Below are positions 15,281-23,587 of a stretch of 64,000 nt of DNA, one piece after another (positions within the stretch are counted from its first letter, which is position 1; each line of letters starts with the position of its first letter). The stretch covers positions 1-64,000 of IMG/VR virus record IMGVR_UViG_3300021964_010186. One strand, given 5' to 3'. Origin of the DNA: a virus. The notes beneath the pieces were generated by a model. That model ran no database searches. It was given only the letters and a program-made list of their open reading frames with translations, and had not been told where the DNA came from. The position numbers and the translations under genes were made by a program.

Positions 15281-15613
15281 ATGAAAGTTAAAAAAACAGC
15301 AAAGACAACTATAAAAAAGAAGAACACAAAAGATTCTAAAACTAAAAAGAGCGAGGAGCCGATTGTGAAAGTTTTGAATCTCAACGTCAATCCTGAGAAT
15401 CCACGAAATGGTTTCTTTGAACTGGACTGGAACGACGAGTTCGTGAACATGCTGAAGCAGTCAGGCTACCAAGGCCAGACTGACGAGGAGATCGTGGACA
15501 GATGGTTCCAGACACTGTGCAGGACCATAGGCAACGAACAGGGCATAGATGTCACCGGATCTGGCTATGTGCAGATCAACCGTAGGGACGATGGCAAGAC
15601 AGAGGTGTCGTAA
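15281..15613 (+). CDS. Small phage protein with basic N-terminus
   Basis: 110 residues: a Lys/Thr-rich, likely disordered N-terminal 30 residues ('KKTAKTTIKKKNTKDSKTKK'), then a compact acidic domain ('LDWNDEFVNMLKQSGYQGQT', 'DRWFQTLCRTIGNEQG'). The basic tail could bind nucleic acid. It ends one base into the RNase H gene, so it is coupled to replication functions. No family recognised. Confidence 0.75.
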   Translation: MKVKKTAKTTIKKKNTKDSKTKKSEEPIVKVLNLNVNPENPRNGFFELDWNDEFVNMLKQSGYQGQTDEEIVDRWFQTLCRTIGNEQGIDVTGSGYVQINRRDDGKTEVS

Positions 15614-16596
15614 TGGCACACATTCTAGTAGACACAGCAAACACATTCTTCAGAGCTAGACACGTGATCAGAGGAGACACCTCCGAGAAAGTGGGTATGG
15701 CCATACACATCATGATGAATTCAATCAAGAAGGCCTGGCAGGATTTCAATGGCACCCACGTGGTGTTTTGCCTGGAGGGCAGGAGTTGGAGGAAGGATCA
15801 CTACGCACCCTATAAACGCAACCGTAAAGAACTGGCTGACGCCATGACTGAGAAGGAGAAGGAAGAGAACGAGGTGTTCTGGGAGGTTTATGATGATTTC
15901 GTTGACTTCGTCAAGACCAAGACCAACTGCACGGTGCTACGCAACGAGAGGACGGAAGCGGACGACCTCATAGCAAGATGGATTGACAAACATCCAGACC
16001 AGGATCACGTGATCATCAGCACGGACAAGGATCTAAATCAATTAGTGGCACCCAACGTCAAACAATACAATGGAGTGACTGAGACAACACTCACACACGA
16101 GGGCTGGTTCGACTCAAAGGGCAACGCCGTCATAGACAAGAAATTAAAAGCACCAAAGCCTGCACCCGACACGGAATGGATCGTGTTCGAGAAGGCTATG
16201 AGGGGTGATCCGAGTGACAACATCTTCAGTGCGTACCCAGGAGTGCGTACTAAGGGCACCAAGAACAAGATAGGATTACAAGAAGCATACGCAGACCGAC
16301 ACGAGAAGGGATACACATGGAACAACCTTATGCTGAGCAAATGGGTGGATCATGAGGGCAAAGAACACAGGGTTTTAGAGGACTACGAGAGGAATAAGTT
16401 ACTAGTGGACCTACACGCACAGCCGGAGGCAATCATAGAAGAACTGGACCAGACCATAGCACAGGCCAAGAGCGAGAACAAGAGCATAGATCAAGTCGGG
16501 ATCAGATTCATGAGGTTCTGTGGCAAGTACGATTTAAATAGGATTAGTGAGCAGGCACAACTGTATGTTGAGCCATTTAACGCGAGGTTATCATGA
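15613..16596 (+). CDS. rnh: RNase H / 5'-3' flap exonuclease (T4 Rnh-like)
   Basis: 327 residues, close to T4 RNase H. The acidic metal-binding residues are visible in 'HILVDTANTFFRAR' (D7), 'NERTEADDLIARWID' and 'ISTDKDLNQLV', and 'MRGDPSDNIFSAYPGV' matches the helix-hairpin region of FEN nucleases. The enzyme removes RNA primers from lagging-strand fragments at the phage fork. It overlaps the preceding gene by one base and the AT-rich dehydrogenase gene by four. Confidence 0.88.
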   Translation: MAHILVDTANTFFRARHVIRGDTSEKVGMAIHIMMNSIKKAWQDFNGTHVVFCLEGRSWRKDHYAPYKRNRKELADAMTEKEKEENEVFWEVYDDFVDFVKTKTNCTVLRNERTEADDLIARWIDKHPDQDHVIISTDKDLNQLVAPNVKQYNGVTETTLTHEGWFDSKGNAVIDKKLKAPKPAPDTEWIVFEKAMRGDPSDNIFSAYPGVRTKGTKNKIGLQEAYADRHEKGYTWNNLMLSKWVDHEGKEHRVLEDYERNKLLVDLHAQPEAIIEELDQTIAQAKSENKSIDQVGIRFMRFCGKYDLNRISEQAQLYVEPFNARLS

Positions 16597-17375
16597 ACAT
16601 TGGATTCATAGGGTTGGGCGAAATAGGTACCCATATAGCGACCAATTTGGTCAAAAATAAATTTAAAATTTCTGTTTATAATAGAACTGTTAGCAAAGCA
16701 AAAAAATTTGCAGTAAAATTTAGATGCGATCACAAAGAATCAATAGAAACTCTTTGTAAGAATAAAAAAATAATTATATTGTGTTTAACAACTAACGCCG
16801 TTGTTGAGTCTGTCACAGATAAAATAATAAAACATATCAACCCCGGAGCCATTATAATAGACCATAGCACTATCGATTATCAAGTTTCTAAAAAAATTTA
16901 TAATAAAGCAAAGAAAAAGAAAATTAATTTTCTTGATGCTCCAATAACAGGAGGAGTAATTGGTGCAAAACAAGGAAAATCAGTGATAATGATTGGTGGT
17001 GATAATTCTGCTTTTCAAAAAACTAAAAAAATCATGCAGTCATATTCAAAAGTATTGGAATATATGGGTGGCTCTGGACAAGGACAACTCACTAAAATAT
17101 CAAACCAAATTGTAGTGTTTAACATAACTCAAGGACTATTAGAGGGATTACATTTTGCCAATAGGTATAAAATTCAAAGAAACAAATTAGTAAAAGTGCT
17201 ATTGAACGGTTCGGCGCATTCTTATCAAATTGCAAAACATATTAAAGCGATTTTAAAAAAAACTTATGAAAAAAAGAAACATCATTCGGTTAAAGAAATA
17301 GGAATCACTTTAAAAAATGCGAAGAATAAAAAATTGCGATTGCCCTGTACGGAACAAATTGCTAAAATAATTTAA
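16593..17375 (+). CDS. 3-hydroxyisobutyrate/6-phosphogluconate dehydrogenase-like, AT-rich gene
   Basis: 260 residues with the NAD(P) fold 'GFIGLGEIGTHIATNL', the beta-hydroxyacid dehydrogenase signature DAPITGG (115-121) and catalytic K168 in 'GQGQLTKISNQ'. The enzyme oxidises a beta-hydroxyacid; the substrate is unknown. Usual members are about 290 residues, so this one is slightly short at the C-terminus but keeps all key parts. Its composition is strikingly richer in AAA, AAT and ATT codons than RNase H, which it overlaps by four bases, so it is probably a recent import from an AT-rich donor. Confidence 0.82.
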   Translation: MNIGFIGLGEIGTHIATNLVKNKFKISVYNRTVSKAKKFAVKFRCDHKESIETLCKNKKIIILCLTTNAVVESVTDKIIKHINPGAIIIDHSTIDYQVSKKIYNKAKKKKINFLDAPITGGVIGAKQGKSVIMIGGDNSAFQKTKKIMQSYSKVLEYMGGSGQGQLTKISNQIVVFNITQGLLEGLHFANRYKIQRNKLVKVLLNGSAHSYQIAKHIKAILKKTYEKKKHHSVKEIGITLKNAKNKKLRLPCTEQIAKII

Positions 17376-17377
17376 AA

Positions 17378-17869
17378 ATGACAATAAATGCAAAAATATT
17401 AGTTAAAGATCGATTCTGGATCGTTGAAGAGAACGGAAAAAAATTAGGTACACTTCAAAAGCAAGAAAATAATGGATGGATCTTTCTAAGTAAAACAGAT
17501 TCTAGACAGGTGTTCCACACGCAGGAGAGCTTGTTCACCAAATTTGGTGTAGACATTTTTGTCGAGTCAAACACTCCAAAACCAAATGATGAAATACAAA
17601 CAGACAATTTCAAAGTGCATGATTATCCGTGTAGCCAGTATCCTTATAATCCAATGTTTGACGTACAGAAGCAATTACCAGTCTACACGAAGACACCCAA
17701 GAGTAAGAGCCAGTTCTGTGCGGGTTACTACATCATATGTTTCGAGAAGGGCTGGCGCAAGGCCTACTGTCCAAAGATGATCACGCTGTCGAGATATGAG
17801 TACAAGGGACCAATGAAAACCAAGATAGAAATGCAACAGGTACTGAACAATGCCGTCAAACAATTCTAA
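17378..17869 (+). CDS. Unknown 163-residue phage protein
   Basis: Begins with a beta-rich segment ('ILVKDRFWIVEENGKKLGTL'), has a Pro/Asn/Tyr-rich middle and ends in 'FCAGYYIICFEKGWRKAYCP', a segment with three Cys and several aromatic residues. The 5' part is AT-rich like the dehydrogenase before it, while the 3' part returns to phage-like composition, so a composition boundary lies within the gene near 17500. No domain recognised. It overlaps the next gene by 20 bases. Confidence 0.75.
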   Translation: MTINAKILVKDRFWIVEENGKKLGTLQKQENNGWIFLSKTDSRQVFHTQESLFTKFGVDIFVESNTPKPNDEIQTDNFKVHDYPCSQYPYNPMFDVQKQLPVYTKTPKSKSQFCAGYYIICFEKGWRKAYCPKMITLSRYEYKGPMKTKIEMQQVLNNAVKQF

Positions 17870-18104
17870 GATTCAAACTAGACCCATAGAGGACCTCATA
17901 GGTAGGATCAGAACCCTAAGACAAAAGGGCGAGAGACAGATCGTTATACCAGCCCGGGAGGCGGACCAATTGGCGGACAGTCTCGCCCAAGTGATGACAA
18001 GAATGGTTACCATACAGGAAGAGATCATAGATGCACTAAAAATAGCCAGAGAGGCACAGACCATCAACATAGAGATGGACGGCGGCGAGTTCAATAAGAA
18101 ATAG
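17850..18104 (+). CDS. Small helical phage protein
   Basis: 84 residues, mostly helical, with repeated patterns of Arg, Gln and Ile ('IEDLIGRIRTLRQKGERQI', 'QVMTRMVTIQEEIIDALKIA'). It may form a coiled-coil oligomer. It starts inside the preceding gene. No function can be assigned. Confidence 0.7.
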   Translation: MPSNNSKIQTRPIEDLIGRIRTLRQKGERQIVIPAREADQLADSLAQVMTRMVTIQEEIIDALKIAREAQTINIEMDGGEFNKK

Positions 18105-18120
18105 TTCCCCAAATATCTGG

Positions 18121-18126
18121 TAAATA
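18121..18126 (+). promoter_or_regulatory. Late-promoter-like TAAATA
   Basis: TAAATA in the gap before the gene at 18148, resembling the T4 late promoter core TATAAATA. Transcription would start near 18132, giving a leader of about 15 bases that contains GAGGT as a ribosome binding site. Confidence 0.45.
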
Positions 18127-18147
18127 TAGTTGCAGAGGTGTACAACT

Positions 18148-18435
18148 ATGAGCAGACCAAAACCCACAGTGTTATTACAACACAGTAACAAGACCACGTT
18201 CAAACTGGACGAAGTCCTGGCGGCCGAGGGCATCTGGGCGGTCTTCTACGATGGTAAACCCATCAACCTGAAATCGTCAAGTTTGGTGGCCAACTACCCA
18301 GGTCCCAAGTACAAGAAGGTCTCATTCTCGAACCCCGGACACGCGGAGAACCTGGCCAAGAAGTTGAACGCACAACACAACACCGACAAGTTTGGCGTGT
18401 ACCTACTTAAAACAGGCGAAAAGTTCAGCCGTTAA
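18148..18435 (+). CDS. Small basic phage protein, unknown function
   Basis: 95 residues from the ATG at 18148, chosen because GAGGT lies upstream and an upstream in-frame TTG has none. The sequence is basic and compact ('GIWAVFYDGKPINLKSSS', 'KKVSFSNPGHAENLAKKLN'), the kind of fold seen in small phage nucleic-acid-associated proteins, but no family is recognised. It stands alone between two late-like motifs. Confidence 0.75.
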   Translation: MSRPKPTVLLQHSNKTTFKLDEVLAAEGIWAVFYDGKPINLKSSSLVANYPGPKYKKVSFSNPGHAENLAKKLNAQHNTDKFGVYLLKTGEKFSR

Positions 18436-18445
18436 TATCCTTCAT

Positions 18446-18451
18446 TAAATA
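18446..18451 (+). promoter_or_regulatory. Late-promoter-like TAAATA five bases before an ATG
   Basis: TAAATA followed by GCAGT and then the ATG at 18457. There is no Shine-Dalgarno sequence between them. The same spacing occurs on the minus strand at 46659-46664. Confidence 0.45.
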
Positions 18452-18456
18452 GCAGT

Positions 18457-18855
18457 ATGGATCGCAAGACAGCCTACACACGCACCTTTATGGAGTTATT
18501 AGAACAACCGGTTCATGATGAGACCATCAAAAACAACTACTACGCATGGTGGCAGAACGTGAGGGAGAGTTACCAAGCCAGGAGTTTAAGACTCACCAAA
18601 CAGGGTCTGGAGATGTTAGAAAAGTTGGACCTCAAAACCTACACCATCAAATTCCCAGCCAAGGTCATATTCACCCCACAGACCTACCTGTGGTTGGACG
18701 AATTCGTTGACTGTCCTTATTTCGTGGACAAGAAACAAATAATAGTCACAATGGAGAAAATGGCGCTACAATTGATGCTATTTGCTGGGGATATCACAAA
18801 ATACGGGCTCGCAAGAGCAATGAGTAAGATAGACGAGCAGAAGGAAAATGAATAA
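18457..18855 (+). CDS. Unknown conserved-looking phage protein
   Basis: 132 residues, mixed helix and strand, rich in Tyr, Trp and Leu ('NNYYAWWQNVRESYQARSLR', 'FTPQTYLWLDEFVDCPYF'), and ending in 'MSKIDEQKENE'. It seems a folded globular protein. Late-like control and its position among replication genes are the only clues. It overlaps the radical SAM gene that follows by eight bases. Confidence 0.75.
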   Translation: MDRKTAYTRTFMELLEQPVHDETIKNNYYAWWQNVRESYQARSLRLTKQGLEMLEKLDLKTYTIKFPAKVIFTPQTYLWLDEFVDCPYFVDKKQIIVTMEKMALQLMLFAGDITKYGLARAMSKIDEQKENE

Positions 18856-19972
18856 TACCTACTGTAACATAATCCAAAAAGGTCTGTCCGTGTCTCACCA
18901 AGGAGTAAGTTTGTGTGTTATAAATCCTGACAAACACCAAATGAAGCCTTCGGAATTTTGGTACAGTGACCTGAGAGCCACGGAACTGGACAACATGTTT
19001 AAAGGTAAATCTGTGAAAGGCTGTGACATTTGCTACACGAACGAAAAGCACAATATTCCAAGTTCACGATCGTTCTACAACAACAACATCTATACCAACA
19101 TTCCCAGCAAAGAGTTACCAACCATAGTCGATCTAGATTTTTCAAACTTCTGCAATCTAAAATGTCTTATGTGTAGCCCTGTGAGAAGCTCAGAATGGGG
19201 CAAGGATCGAGGATACCCTAATAATGGTATCAAAAGTATATCAATGGACCTCATCGATGACCTAGTATCGATCTCAGACAACATTGAACAAATGACCATA
19301 CAGGGGGGAGAACCTTCTATCATGAAGGAATATGAATACTATTTTGAACACCTAGATAGAAAAAATATACTGGGCAATATCAATCTACAAGTTATTACCA
19401 ACGCTACTAATGTGAACACAAAGTTCTACAAACTGCTAGAAGGATTCAAATCAGTTAGATTGAGTGTGAGTGTTGATGCTTTTGGTAAGGCAAATAACTA
19501 CATAAGATGGCCAAGTAATTTTGAACAGATTGAAAAGAATCTCGTCAAAATGAGAGAACTGCGGAACAATGTAAAAGTTGAGATATTAAACTCGCTTAAT
19601 GTGTTATCTATGTTCAATTATCACGATTTCCTATCTTGGTGTAAGAAAATGGAATCATTATACAGTGAAAAAAATAGGCCTTTCAGTGTTGTGCCCATGA
19701 AAGTGGTATTTCCTGTGCAGTGGAGTCCGTTCATAGCACCTAGAAGTCTTAAAGATAGGTTCACTAACGACGTTAAAAAGTTCATACAGAAGGATAGTCT
19801 TACACATAACTTCAACTTTAAAACCGAGATAATGATGCTTATGAATAGGATACAAAAAACTGAGACAAATCAGCAGGCCATCGATCTCATGAAATCAAGT
19901 GTGAAAGCATTAGATACTAAAAGAAATACAAAAATTACTAACTATATCCCAGATTTCTACAAATACATCTAA
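18848..19972 (+). CDS. Radical SAM protein with N-terminal twitch-like domain
   Basis: 374 residues. The radical SAM cluster motif is 'NFCNLKCLMCSP' (CxxxCxxC), with the GGE motif in 'IQGGEPSIMKEYEYY'. Before it lies a Cys-containing region ending 'GCDICYTNEKH', the arrangement of the N-terminal twitch radical SAM family, in which a second Fe-S cluster sits ahead of the barrel. The reaction is unknown. Five related genes lie together on the minus strand (32405-40563); this one is separate and on the other strand, with lower G+C in its 3' part. Confidence 0.82.
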   Translation: MNNTYCNIIQKGLSVSHQGVSLCVINPDKHQMKPSEFWYSDLRATELDNMFKGKSVKGCDICYTNEKHNIPSSRSFYNNNIYTNIPSKELPTIVDLDFSNFCNLKCLMCSPVRSSEWGKDRGYPNNGIKSISMDLIDDLVSISDNIEQMTIQGGEPSIMKEYEYYFEHLDRKNILGNINLQVITNATNVNTKFYKLLEGFKSVRLSVSVDAFGKANNYIRWPSNFEQIEKNLVKMRELRNNVKVEILNSLNVLSMFNYHDFLSWCKKMESLYSEKNRPFSVVPMKVVFPVQWSPFIAPRSLKDRFTNDVKKFIQKDSLTHNFNFKTEIMMLMNRIQKTETNQQAIDLMKSSVKALDTKRNTKITNYIPDFYKYI

Positions 19973-20003
19973 AAAAACCAGTAAAACTGCGACTTCTGTG
20001 CGG

Positions 20004-20031
20004 TTGACCTATCGCATATTCCTGCTATAAT
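20004..20031 (+). promoter_or_regulatory. Sigma70-type promoter with extended -10 for the MoxR/VWA operon
   Basis: TTGACC at 20004-20009 and TATAAT at 20026-20031, 16 bases apart, with TGC directly before the -10 box. AGGAG precedes the ATG at 20065. Confidence 0.72.
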
Positions 20032-20064
20032 GATATTATAAACATTTAAACAGGAGTGTACTAA

Positions 20065-21171
20065 ATGGTAAGAGCAAACAAAAACAAAGAGGCGGCGGTA
20101 GGTTCTCAGAACAGAACAGTATCACCAAACGAGGCAAAATCAGCATTAACACATTGTATCAAACTACAGAGACCCATAATGATGTGGGGAGCACCGGGCA
20201 TCGGTAAATCCGATATCGTGAAGCAGATCGCGGACGCGGAAGGCAGAGAAGTGATCGACATCAGACTTCCTTTATGGGAGCCCACAGACATCAAGGGTAT
20301 CCCTTATTACAATTCAAAAGAAAACAACATGGTGTGGGCAAGTCCGGCGGAACTGCCAACTGATCCCAAGTCAAACGCCATAGTGTTCTTGGACGAGTTG
20401 AACTCGGCGGCGCCGGCTGTACAGGCGGCGGCATATCAATTGATCCTAAACAGAAGGGTCGGACAGTATCACCTACCAGAAGGCGTTTCGATCGTGGCGG
20501 CGGGTAACAGAGACTCAGACAAGGGTGTCACTTACAGGATGCCGGCCCCATTGGCCAACAGATTCGTACACATCGAACTTAGGGTGGATTTCGAAGACTG
20601 GATGGAATGGGCCACAGGACAACACATACACGCAGATGTGGTAGGATACTGCACATTCGCCAAACAAGATTTATATGATTTCGATCCAAGAGGATCGAGC
20701 AGATCATTCGCAACTCCAAGATCATGGAGTTTCGTAAGCCAACTTCTATCAGACAGCCTGCCAGAAAGTACGCTCACTGACCTCGTAGCAGGTTGCGTAG
20801 GAGAAGGACTGGCCGTTAAGTTTATGAATCATCGTAAAATTAGCGGTCAGTTACCTAACCCATCTGATATATTGAGCGGTAAGGTCAGAGACCTTAAGAC
20901 GAAGGAAATATCAGCGATGTACTCGCTGACGGTTTCGTTGTGCTATGAACTACAACAGGCACACGAGAAGAAAGACAAGACTTGGAATGAACAAGCGGAC
21001 AGGTTCTTCAACTACATGATGGACAACTTCGAGACGGAGTTGGTCGTGATGGGTGCGAAGATCGCCTTAACGAATTACAAACTTCCGTTCGATCCTAGCA
21101 AGTTGAAATCATTTGATAGGTTCCATAAGAAGTTTGGCAAGTACGTCATAACTGCTATGGAGTCTAAATAA
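20065..21171 (+). CDS. MoxR-family AAA+ ATPase
   Basis: 368 residues with Walker A 'GAPGIGKSD' (42-50), Walker B 'AIVFLDELNSA', sensor-type 'GNRDSDKG' and an 'LANRFVHIEL' arginine region, the MoxR clade pattern. MoxR ATPases work with a VWA-domain partner to insert metals, assemble or remodel target complexes. The partner is directly downstream, overlapping by one base (21171). Strong promoter and AGGAG upstream suggest early, high expression. MoxR/VWA pairs occur in several large phages, but their target there is not known to me. Confidence 0.88.
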   Translation: MVRANKNKEAAVGSQNRTVSPNEAKSALTHCIKLQRPIMMWGAPGIGKSDIVKQIADAEGREVIDIRLPLWEPTDIKGIPYYNSKENNMVWASPAELPTDPKSNAIVFLDELNSAAPAVQAAAYQLILNRRVGQYHLPEGVSIVAAGNRDSDKGVTYRMPAPLANRFVHIELRVDFEDWMEWATGQHIHADVVGYCTFAKQDLYDFDPRGSSRSFATPRSWSFVSQLLSDSLPESTLTDLVAGCVGEGLAVKFMNHRKISGQLPNPSDILSGKVRDLKTKEISAMYSLTVSLCYELQQAHEKKDKTWNEQADRFFNYMMDNFETELVVMGAKIALTNYKLPFDPSKLKSFDRFHKKFGKYVITAMESK

Positions 21172-22412
21172 TGGACTACAGAGAACAGAAGATAATTGAC
21201 AAACTGGTCACTGCAAGGATCGCCTTACTACTGAAACATCCTTTCTTTGGCAACCTGGCAACAAGACTTAAACTTGTGAATGCCGATGACTGGTGTCCAA
21301 CTGCGGGAACGGATGGCAGACACTTCTTCTACAACACCAAGTTCATAGATTCACTGACACCCAAGGAGGCAGAGTTCCTGTTTGGACACGAGGTGCTACA
21401 CAACGTATTCGAACACATGCTGGTGAGGATAGGTGACAGAGATCCAACACTCTGGAACATAGCGGCGGACTACGCGGTTAACCAGATCTTGAAGGACAGC
21501 AACATAGGTGAGATGCCAAAGGGCAAGAAAGGTGAGAACAAAGGATTCCAGGACGACAAGTACAAGGACTGGGCGAGCGAAAGGATATACGACGACCTCT
21601 ACAAGACCGCCAAGAAGAACGGCAAGAAGTTCCTGGAGAAGTTGGGAGAACTGATGGACGATCACCAGGAATGGGGCAAAGGTGATGGTGACTCAAAGGA
21701 CAAGGGCGAGAAGGGTGACAAACAAGGTGGCAAGGGCAAACCGGTGTACACCAAGGAAGAACTAAAGAAGATCAGAGACGAGATAAAAGAAGCGATGGTG
21801 AGTGCCGCACAGAGCACGGGTGCCAGCAACCTACCAGGCGCACTACAGAGATTGGTCAGAGATCTCACAGAGCCCAAGATGGACTGGAGAGAGATACTAC
21901 AACAACAGATAATGAGCACTATCAAGAGCGACTATACTTGGATGAGACCAAGCAGGAAATCATGGCACACATCCGCAATACTACCGGGACAGAACAACGA
22001 CGAGATGATCGACATATGCTTGGCGCTTGATGCCAGCGGTTCGATCAGCAACGAACAGTGTAGGGAGTTCCTGACAGAGGTGAAAAACATAATGGACCAA
22101 TACAAGGACTTCAGGATACATCTTTGGAGTTTTGACACGGAGGTTTTCAACCCCGTGGTGTTCACACCGGACAACGCGGACGAGTTGTTGGACTACAAAC
22201 TGGGTTCAGGTGGTGGCACGGAATTCGAGTGCAACTGGAGATACATGAAGGACCAGGGCATAGAGCCCAAGAAGTTCGTGATGTTCACGGACGGTTGGCC
22301 TTTCGATTCATGGGGCGACGAGGACTACTGCGACACCATATTCTTAATCAACAATCCATACGAGAGGGACATAGAGGCCCCGTTTGGTATGACGGTACAG
22401 TACAATGATTGA
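21171..22412 (+). CDS. VWA-domain protein with HExxH metallopeptidase-like N-terminus (DUF2201)
   Basis: 413 residues. The N-terminal domain has a zinc-protease-like 'FGHEVLHNVFEH' (H73, E74, H77) and 'IAADYAVNQIL' (D100 a possible third ligand). A charged linker rich in Lys, Gly and Asp (165-200) follows. The C-terminal von Willebrand A domain carries the MIDAS motif DASGS (D287, S289, S291) and 'VMFTDGWP'. This is the typical two-part DUF2201-type partner of MoxR ATPases. Whether it cleaves protein is unproven. It overlaps the small membrane gene downstream by eight bases. Confidence 0.85.
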   Translation: MDYREQKIIDKLVTARIALLLKHPFFGNLATRLKLVNADDWCPTAGTDGRHFFYNTKFIDSLTPKEAEFLFGHEVLHNVFEHMLVRIGDRDPTLWNIAADYAVNQILKDSNIGEMPKGKKGENKGFQDDKYKDWASERIYDDLYKTAKKNGKKFLEKLGELMDDHQEWGKGDGDSKDKGEKGDKQGGKGKPVYTKEELKKIRDEIKEAMVSAAQSTGASNLPGALQRLVRDLTEPKMDWREILQQQIMSTIKSDYTWMRPSRKSWHTSAILPGQNNDEMIDICLALDASGSISNEQCREFLTEVKNIMDQYKDFRIHLWSFDTEVFNPVVFTPDNADELLDYKLGSGGGTEFECNWRYMKDQGIEPKKFVMFTDGWPFDSWGDEDYCDTIFLINNPYERDIEAPFGMTVQYND

Positions 22413-22533
22413 CAAGAACCTTTTCCACATAATATGGGAGACCATCAAGGACTGGGTAGACAATCCATTCGTGATAGCGATCCTGATCATGTTGGCAACA
22501 CTGGTAATATTCCAGATAGGAGTGGGATCATGA
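22405..22533 (+). CDS. 42-residue single-span membrane peptide
   Basis: A very short gene starting inside the VWA gene and ending in an ATGA-type overlap with the next. An amphipathic start ('MIDKNLFHIIWETIKDW') is followed by one hydrophobic segment ('PFVIAILIMLATLVIFQIGV'). Tight overlaps on both sides support translation. It could anchor the MoxR/VWA complex at the membrane, an inference from position. Confidence 0.6.
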   Translation: MIDKNLFHIIWETIKDWVDNPFVIAILIMLATLVIFQIGVGS

Positions 22534-22886
22534 TGTTGTTCCCAAACACGAATCCGTACTCGGGCAAACTCGAGAAAGTCAAGAACCTGAGGAACTGGAT
22601 GATAGATGCGGCCACTATACTGTTCGACGACAGCAAGAATGACCTACGGGCACTGCCAAAGACCGTGAGACTACAGATACTACTGACCCTGAGCTTCCTT
22701 TGGAGCACCGCATTCACGATCTATTTCTGGGGCATCAGAACGGACCTATGGTTGAGTTGGTTCCTGGGACACCTCGCGGTGATATTCGTGGCCTACTACA
22801 CATTCAAACAGTTCCACAAGAAGCCATACACCATGCGGGCGGATAAGAACGAGCCGCCAATGTATGACGACGTCTGGGGAGCCTGA
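22530..22886 (+). CDS. Small two-span membrane protein
   Basis: 118 residues from 22530 (a second ATG follows directly at 22533). A charged N-terminal half precedes two hydrophobic segments ('ILLTLSFLWSTAFTIYFWGI' and 'WFLGHLAVIFVAYYTF'), with a hydrophilic C-terminus. It overlaps both neighbours by one to four bases in the MoxR/VWA/PsiE operon. No family recognised. Confidence 0.75.
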   Translation: MMLFPNTNPYSGKLEKVKNLRNWMIDAATILFDDSKNDLRALPKTVRLQILLTLSFLWSTAFTIYFWGIRTDLWLSWFLGHLAVIFVAYYTFKQFHKKPYTMRADKNEPPMYDDVWGA

Positions 22887-23266
22887 TGACCGAGAGACTG
22901 AAAGCATTCAAATTGATAGAGAAGTCAATGTTGGGCATCATAGCCCTGCTGACCATCCTGGCCACGGCACAGGAGATCAAGACGATATTCGACAATAGAG
23001 CGATAGGGCTCGCTGACCTTCTGTTGCTTTTCATCTACACAGAGGTGTTGGGCATGATAGGGGTGTTCTTCGTCAGCAACAGGATACCGATCACTTTGCC
23101 ACTGTTCATAGCCATCACCGCGATCGCGAGATTGATCATACTACAGGGCAAGAGCATGGACGCCAGCAGTCTATTGTACGAGGCGGGAGCGATATTGATA
23201 CTGACTTTGGCCATCGTGGCCATCAGGTACCGAGGCAAGCACATAGATGAAGATAAATCCCAATAA
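22886..23266 (+). CDS. psiE: PsiE-family membrane protein (phosphate-starvation-inducible)
   Basis: 126 residues, four hydrophobic segments. 'LLLFIYTEVLGMIGVFF' and 'ITLPLFIAITAIARLIIL' are typical of PsiE, a small inner membrane protein induced by phosphate starvation in enterobacteria; its mechanism is unknown. E. coli PsiE is about 136 residues. In a marine phage it may relate to phosphate stress in the host. It is the last membrane gene in the MoxR operon and overlaps the next gene by 20 bases. Confidence 0.82.
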   Translation: MTERLKAFKLIEKSMLGIIALLTILATAQEIKTIFDNRAIGLADLLLLFIYTEVLGMIGVFFVSNRIPITLPLFIAITAIARLIILQGKSMDASSLLYEAGAILILTLAIVAIRYRGKHIDEDKSQ

Positions 23267-23513
23267 CTTCTTCAAGAGAGAACTAGACATATTACCACCA
23301 CACTTCGTGAACACCGTGGTCAAGGCACACGAGGGCGACGTGGAGAAGATGCGTAGATGGATCTACGAGCACTGCTCGGGCCGTTACTCAATTACCAAGG
23401 ACGTGGTGTATGATGGGGAGAATTCCAGATCGGTCACCGTGTTGGGTTTTGAGGAGCCCGGTGATCTCACACTGTTCGCACTCAGCGGCATCGCCCAAGA
23501 ACATCAGAAATAA
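23247..23513 (+). CDS. Unknown 88-residue phage protein
   Basis: A small soluble protein starting inside psiE. The N-terminal half is helical and charged ('HFVNTVVKAHEGDVEKMRRW'), the C-terminal half beta-like ('SVTVLGFEEPGDLTLFALSG'). It is the last gene of the operon before a new promoter at 23517. No domain recognised. Confidence 0.72.
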   Translation: MKINPNNFFKRELDILPPHFVNTVVKAHEGDVEKMRRWIYEHCSGRYSITKDVVYDGENSRSVTVLGFEEPGDLTLFALSGIAQEHQK

Positions 23514-23516
23514 CCG

Positions 23517-23546
23517 TTGCACTCCATAATTAATTTATAGTATAAT
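23517..23546 (+). promoter_or_regulatory. Sigma70-type promoter for the three terminal plus-strand genes
   Basis: TTGCAC at 23517-23522 and TATAAT at 23541-23546, 18 bases apart. The leader to the ATG at 23588 is about 35 bases, AT-rich, with the Shine-Dalgarno AGGAGAAA. Confidence 0.65.
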
Positions 23547-23587
23547 ATACGTATATTAATACCAATTGCAATTAGGAGAAATAACAA

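Noticed and set aside
19973-20003. Hairpin after the plus-strand radical SAM gene
   Set aside because: The stem (AACTGC with GCGGTT) includes a G-T pair, lacks a T-run and overlaps the -35 box of the next promoter, so it is not called as a terminator.
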